Assembly: GCF_042678485.1 (NCBI RefSeq)
Contig: NZ_JBHTKR010000002.1
Coordinates: 124,001 to 188,000 of the forward strand
Direction: 5' to 3'
Source: Seohaeicola saemankumensis
Lineage (GTDB): Bacteria; Pseudomonadota; Alphaproteobacteria; Rhodobacterales; Rhodobacteraceae
DNA length: 64,000 bases
The translations under genes and the position numbers were made by a program. Below are positions 59,803 to 64,000 of the stretch, in pieces. How positions within the stretch are numbered: the first letter of the stretch is position 1; each line of letters begins with the position of its first letter. The notes under the pieces were generated by a model. That model searched no databases. It saw only the letters and a program-made list of their open reading frames with translations, and was not told the DNA's origin.

Positions 59803-61611
59803 TTAGTGGCCGGTGGCCGCGCCTGCGCCTTTCGGCACACGGATGGATTCCACCAGGTCCTGGATCTCGCGCGGGGGCTCTTTGGTCATGCCCGACACGA
59901 TATAGGCCGCGGCGAAGTTCAGGATTGCACCCACGGTCCCGAAGGAAGCAGGGGCGATGCCGAACAGCCAGTTGGCCGGCACGTTTTCAAGAGTGGCCGT
60001 ACCGGGGATGAAGAACCAGCCCAGGAACAGGAAGATGTAGATGGCGGTCGAGAACAGACCGACCAGCATCCCCGCGATGGCGCCTTCCTTGTTGATGCGC
60101 TTCGAGAAGATGCCCATCATCAGAACCGGGAAGATCGTTGCCGCGGCCAGACCGAAGGCCAGCGCCACCACCTGGGCCGCGAAGCCCGGAGGGTTGAGGC
60201 CAAGCCAGGTCGCCACCACGATGGCAAAGCCCATCGACACACGTGCCGCCAGAAGTTCGCCCTTTTCCGAGATGTTCGGATTGATGGCGCCCTTGATCAG
60301 GTCGTGCGACACGGCCGAGGAAATGGCCAGCAGCAGACCTGCCGCGGTGGACAGAGCGGCCGCAAGACCACCAGCCGCCACCAGCGCGATCACCCAGCCC
60401 GGAAGGCCTGCGATCTCGGGGTTGGCCAGAACCAGCATGTCACGGTCGAACTTGGTCACTTCGTTGCCGACCCAGCCGCGCTCGGTTGCGATGGCCTGCA
60501 TGGCGGGGCTTGCATCGTTGTAGTACTGGATGCGGCCGTCGCCGTTCTTGTCCTCGAAGCCCAGCAGCCCGGTGTTCACCCAGGTGTTGATCCAGGCCAG
60601 TTCGGGGTTGGTGTTGATTTCTTCAACCGACAGGGCTTCGCCATCCAGCGCGGCGCCGGCTGTGGCGTTCGGCCAGAAGGTCGTGGTGATGTTCAGGCGC
60701 GCCATCGACCCCACGGCAGGTGCCACGGTGTAGAGCAGTGCGATGAAGACCAGTGCCCAGCCGGCGGACCAGCGCGCATCGGCCACCTTGGGCACGGTGA
60801 AGAAGCGGATGATCACGTGGGGCAGACCCGCGGTACCGATCATCAGCGACATCGTGAAGAACACCATGTTCAGCGTCGAGGTGCTGTGTGCGGTATACTG
60901 GCTGAAGCCCAGTTCCATCACCACCTGGTCAAGCTTGGTCAGGAAGGCGATATCCCCGCCCGACGGTGCATAGGTGCCGAACAGACCCAGCTGCGGCAGG
61001 AAGTTGCCGGTCACCTGCAGCGAGATGAAGATCGCCGGGATGGTGTAGGCGATGATCAGAACGCAATACTGTGCGACCTGCGTGTAGGTGATGCCTTTCA
61101 TGCCGCCGAACACGGCATAGGCGAACACGATCGTCGCACCGATGTAGAGGCCGGTATCGGTCGACACTTCCAGGAAGCGCGCGAAGGTCACGCCCACACC
61201 GCGCATCTGGCCGATCACGTAGGTCACCGAGATCACGATCAGACAGATCACGGCCACAAGGCGCGCGCCCTGCGAATAGAAGCGATCGCCGACGAATTCC
61301 GGCACGGTGAACTTGCCGAACTTGCGCAGATAGGGGGCAAGCAGCAGCGCCAGAAGCACGTAACCACCGGTCCAGCCCATCAGGAAGGTCGAGTTGTCGT
61401 AGCCCACGAAGGCGATCAGACCCGCCATCGAGATGAAGGAAGCCGCCGACATCCAGTCAGCAGCGGTTGCCATGCCGTTCATCACGGGCGGAACGCCCTG
61501 ACCTGCGGCATAGAATTCAGCGGTCGAGCCGGCACGGGCCCAGATCGCGATGCCGATGTAGAGCGCGAAGGACGCACCCACCACCAGCAGGTTGAGAGTA
61601 TACTGATCCAT
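59803..61611 (-). CDS. Sodium/solute symporter, ActP/MctP type (acetate or monocarboxylate uptake)
   Basis: 602 residues with about 13 membrane segments of the sodium:solute symporter family. Typical segments are AAGQGVPPVMNGMATAADWM, AAGGLAAALSTAAGLLLAIS and SHDLIKGAINPNI. An unusual EF-hand-like loop, FEDKNGDGRIQYYND, lies near residues 351-366 in the longer periplasmic insert, which suggests a calcium site. It is paired with the DUF4212 small subunit 21 bases upstream, a combination that marks these transporters. Acetate/propionate is the likely substrate, given acs in the same block. Confidence 0.92.
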   Translation of the reverse strand: MDQYTLNLLVVGASFALYIGIAIWARAGSTAEFYAAGQGVPPVMNGMATAADWMSAASFISMAGLIAFVGYDNSTFLMGWTGGYVLLALLLAPYLRKFGKFTVPEFVGDRFYSQGARLVAVICLIVISVTYVIGQMRGVGVTFARFLEVSTDTGLYIGATIVFAYAVFGGMKGITYTQVAQYCVLIIAYTIPAIFISLQVTGNFLPQLGLFGTYAPSGGDIAFLTKLDQVVMELGFSQYTAHSTSTLNMVFFTMSLMIGTAGLPHVIIRFFTVPKVADARWSAGWALVFIALLYTVAPAVGSMARLNITTTFWPNATAGAALDGEALSVEEINTNPELAWINTWVNTGLLGFEDKNGDGRIQYYNDASPAMQAIATERGWVGNEVTKFDRDMLVLANPEIAGLPGWVIALVAAGGLAAALSTAAGLLLAISSAVSHDLIKGAINPNISEKGELLAARVSMGFAIVVATWLGLNPPGFAAQVVALAFGLAAATIFPVLMMGIFSKRINKEGAIAGMLVGLFSTAIYIFLFLGWFFIPGTATLENVPANWLFGIAPASFGTVGAILNFAAAYIVSGMTKEPPREIQDLVESIRVPKGAGAATGH

Positions 61612-61632
61612 TGGTTTCCCTGTCCCTGTCTC

Positions 61633-61893
<261 letters not shown>

Positions 61894-61925
61894 GAAAGGC
61901 GTCCTCCCTTTTTGCACGTTGTCCC

Positions 61926-61950
61926 GAAAAGGCGCGGATGTCTCCGCGCC
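61926..61950 (-). terminator. Terminator after adk
   Basis: An 8-bp stem GGCGCGGA (61931-61938) / TCCGCGCC (61943-61950) with a 4-base loop. On the minus strand it is followed by TTTTCGGGAC, so it ends the acs-adk transcript before the DUF4212 gene. Confidence 0.75.
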
Positions 61951-61962
61951 TCCCCCTCCCGA

Positions 61963-62631
61963 TTACGCGACCGCCTGTTCGACGATCGCGCTCAGCCCTT
62001 CGGCAATCGCACCGATCTCGCCCATGGCGTCGATCCGCTGCAGATTGCCCTTTTCCTCGTAATACGCGATCAGCGGTGCGGTCTGGGCGTGATAGGCCGT
62101 CAGACGCTGGCCCACCGTGGCCGCGTTGTCATCGGCGCGCCGGATCATCTCGGTGCCGCCGCATTTGTCGCAGACACCCGCCTCGGCGGGGGTCTTGTAG
62201 TGATCGTGGTAGCCCTCGCCGCAGCTGGCGCAGGTGAAGCGGCCCGACACGCGGGCCACCATCTCGGCGTCATCCACCTCAAGCGAGATGGCGGCGTTGA
62301 TCCGCTGCCCGGTCTGCGCCAGCAGCGCGTCAAGCGCCATGGCCTGGCCGGTCGTGCGAGGAAAGCCGTCAAGGATCACGCCCTTGGCGGTGTCCGGCTG
62401 GTCCAGCCGATCGCGCAGGATCGCCAGCACGATGTCGTCGCTGACCAGATCGCCTGCCTGCATCACAGCTTGCGCGGCGCGGCCTGCCTCGGTGCCCGCC
62501 GCCACGGCCGCGCGCAAAAGGTCCCCGGTTGACAGTTGCACAAGCCCGAAACGGTCCTGCAGCATCCGCGCCTGCGTGCCCTTGCCAGCCCCCGGAGGAC
62601 CCAGCAGGATCAGGACGGCGGGCCGTGTCAT
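61963..62631 (-). CDS. adk: Adenylate kinase with zinc-binding LID
   Basis: 222 residues. The P-loop is LLGPPGAGKGTQARML. The LID domain carries the cysteines of the zinc type, CASCGEGYHDHY and CDKCGGTEM. The enzyme interconverts AMP + ATP and 2 ADP. I give the ATG at 62631 (MTRPAVLILLG) as the family-like start. A GTG at 62655 overlaps the acs stop and an ATG at 62646 is also possible, so up to 8 more residues may exist. It is coupled to acs, which releases AMP; the kinase would recycle it. Confidence 0.92.
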   Translation of the reverse strand: MTRPAVLILLGPPGAGKGTQARMLQDRFGLVQLSTGDLLRAAVAAGTEAGRAAQAVMQAGDLVSDDIVLAILRDRLDQPDTAKGVILDGFPRTTGQAMALDALLAQTGQRINAAISLEVDDAEMVARVSGRFTCASCGEGYHDHYKTPAEAGVCDKCGGTEMIRRADDNAATVGQRLTAYHAQTAPLIAYYEEKGNLQRIDAMGEIGAIAEGLSAIVEQAVA

Positions 62632-62651
62632 GGTATCCGTGCCCATGCCGC

Positions 62652-64000
62652 TCACCCCCGGTTCATCCGGTTTTCGATCAGGTTGTCGACCACCGAAGGA
62701 TCGGCCAGCGTCGAGGTATCCCCCAGCGCGCCATAATCGTTTTCAGCGATTTTGCGCAGGATGCGGCGCATGATCTTGCCCGAACGGGTCTTGGGCAGGC
62801 CGGGCGCCCACTGGATCAGGTCGGGGCTGGCGATCGGTCCGATCTCGGTGCGGACCCATTTGACCAGCTCCTTGCGCAGCTCCTCGGAAGGCTCCACGCC
62901 GTTCATCAGCGTGACATAGGCATAGATGCCCTGTCCCTTGATCGCATGCGGATAGCCCACCACGGCGGCCTCGGCCACGTTGACATGGGCGACCAGCGCG
63001 CTTTCCACCTCGGCGGTGCCCATCCGGTGGCCGGAGACGTTGATCACGTCATCGACGCGGCCCGTGATCCAGTAATAGCCATCCGCATCGCGGCGGCAGC
63101 CATCGCCCGAGAAATAGTAGTTCTTGTAGTCGCTGAAATAGGTCTTTTCGAACCGCTCATGATCGCCATAGACGGTACGCATCTGGCCGGGCCAGCTGTC
63201 CTTGAGGCACAGAACGCCTTCGGCCGCGGTCGTCGTGATCTCGGCGCCGGTCTGCGGGTCCAGGATCACCGGCTGCACACCGAAGAAGGGCAGGGTGGCC
63301 GATCCCGGCTTGGTCGGGATCGCGCCCGGCAGCGGCGTCAGCAGATGACCGCCGGTTTCGGTCTGCCACCATGTATCGACGATCGGGCGCTCGCCCTTGC
63401 CGACAACGTCATTGTACCAGTTCCAGGCTTCGGGGTTGATCGGTTCGCCCACGGTGCCCAGCACCTTGATCGTGGACAGGTCATATTTCGTCACCGGATC
63501 GGTGCCATGCGCCATCAGCGCGCGGATCGCGGTGGGCGCGGTGTAGAACTGGTTGACCTTGTGCTTTTCGCACACGGCCCAGAACCGGCCCGCATCGGGC
63601 CATGTCGGCACACCTTCGAACATCAGCGTGGTCGCGCCATTGGCCAGCGGGCCATAGACGATATAGCTGTGCCCGGTCACCCAGCCCACATCGGCGGTGC
63701 ACCAGAAGATGTCGCCGTCATGGTAATCGAACGTGTACTGATGCGTCATCGAGGCATAGACCAGATAGCCGCCCGATGTATGCACGACGCCCTTGGGCTG
63801 CCCGGTCGATCCCGAGGTGTAGAGGATGAACAGCGGATCTTCGGCGGCAATCTCTGCGGGGGCGCAGTAATCATCCGCTTCCAGCGCCAGTTCGTTGTAA
63901 TCGTAGTCGCGACCTTCTGCCCAGGTGATCTGGTCACCCGTGCGGCGCACGACCAGGCATTTCACGCTGTCCTTGCAATGCAGCAGGGCCGCATCGGTGT
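62652..64000 (-). CDS. acs: Acetyl-CoA synthetase, 3' part (5' end outside window)
   Basis: About 449 residues from the window's right edge to the stop at 62652, so roughly 200 N-terminal residues are missing. ATP-binding loop LFILYTSGSTGQPKGVVHTS and the acetylatable lysine in PKTRSGKIMRRIL identify Acs (AMP-forming). It activates acetate to acetyl-CoA. The frame is open from base 64000 through the residues TDAALLHCKDS before the first GTG. adk follows immediately, with a possible stop/start overlap. Confidence 0.95.
   Translation of the reverse strand, partial: TDAALLHCKDSVKCLVVRRTGDQITWAEGRDYDYNELALEADDYCAPAEIAAEDPLFILYTSGSTGQPKGVVHTSGGYLVYASMTHQYTFDYHDGDIFWCTADVGWVTGHSYIVYGPLANGATTLMFEGVPTWPDAGRFWAVCEKHKVNQFYTAPTAIRALMAHGTDPVTKYDLSTIKVLGTVGEPINPEAWNWYNDVVGKGERPIVDTWWQTETGGHLLTPLPGAIPTKPGSATLPFFGVQPVILDPQTGAEITTTAAEGVLCLKDSWPGQMRTVYGDHERFEKTYFSDYKNYYFSGDGCRRDADGYYWITGRVDDVINVSGHRMGTAEVESALVAHVNVAEAAVVGYPHAIKGQGIYAYVTLMNGVEPSEELRKELVKWVRTEIGPIASPDLIQWAPGLPKTRSGKIMRRILRKIAENDYGALGDTSTLADPSVVDNLIENRMNRG

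Overview
The window looks like part of the chromosome of a high-GC alphaproteobacterium, most likely a member of the Rhodobacterales (Rhodobacter/Paracoccus/Roseobacter group). The evidence is the gene order around murA, hisD, infA, maf and yacG, the TRAP transporters, the acs/adk/DUF4212/symporter block and the overall codon usage. The assignment rests on recognised protein families and gene order, not on a database search.

Layout. (1) 1-1422: the 3' two thirds of katG. (2) 1636-7684: a lipopolysaccharide core block with a lipid A acyltransferase, a tyrosine phosphatase-like protein, two kinase-fold proteins (YrbL-like and a Kdo kinase) and three glycosyltransferase-type genes. (3) 7913-19124: an O-antigen/surface polysaccharide block on the minus strand. 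ManC and Gmd make GDP-mannose and GDP-4-keto-6-deoxymannose. That intermediate can then go to GDP-perosamine (Per, plus a NeuD/PglD-type acetyltransferase) or to GDP-rhamnose (Rmd). Four GT4 glycosyltransferases and an FkbM methyltransferase accompany them. About 7.9-15 kb is visibly AT-richer than the flanks and looks acquired. (4) 19804-27777: a Gfo/Idh oxidoreductase, acetoacetyl-CoA synthetase, and a TRAP transporter whose large subunit has a long coiled-coil tail. (5) 28315-37360: tRNA-Thr, then a housekeeping run (murA, DUF2948, hisD, UPF0262, phosphatase, infA, maf, RNase E/G, yacG), ending in tRNA-Phe.

(6) 37361 to about 49200: an accessory island inserted at the 3' end of tRNA-Phe. 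A piece of the tRNA 3' half followed by a non-coding module rich in alternating AACAC/GTGTT pentamers occurs three times: next to the intact tRNA, at 45102, and in degenerate form at 46615. A fourth, partial module lies at 45913. Between the modules are a truncated gene, a FrnE-like oxidoreductase, a methyltransferase, a ketopantoate reductase-like gene, an IS6 remnant, a CIRCE-controlled groESL pair, a GFA-family gene and a secreted protein made of GPGGGLY repeats. Last comes a three-gene operon in which each gene encodes a different nuclease fold (DUF559, GIY-YIG, CoiA-like). No integrase is visible. The repeated module with its single-gene cargo, and the three-nuclease operon, are the best candidates for something undescribed.

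(7) 49634-55768: a TetR-controlled acyl-CoA carboxylase/dehydrogenase operon of the leucine (liu) or acyclic terpene (atu) type, with a clear palindromic operator. (8) 55853-64000: an acetate assimilation block on the minus strand, with acs (5' part outside the window), a zinc-LID adenylate kinase, DUF4212, a sodium/solute symporter, a cNMP/CBS/DUF294 protein, a small membrane protein and a membrane-anchored PAS-DnaQ exonuclease fusion.
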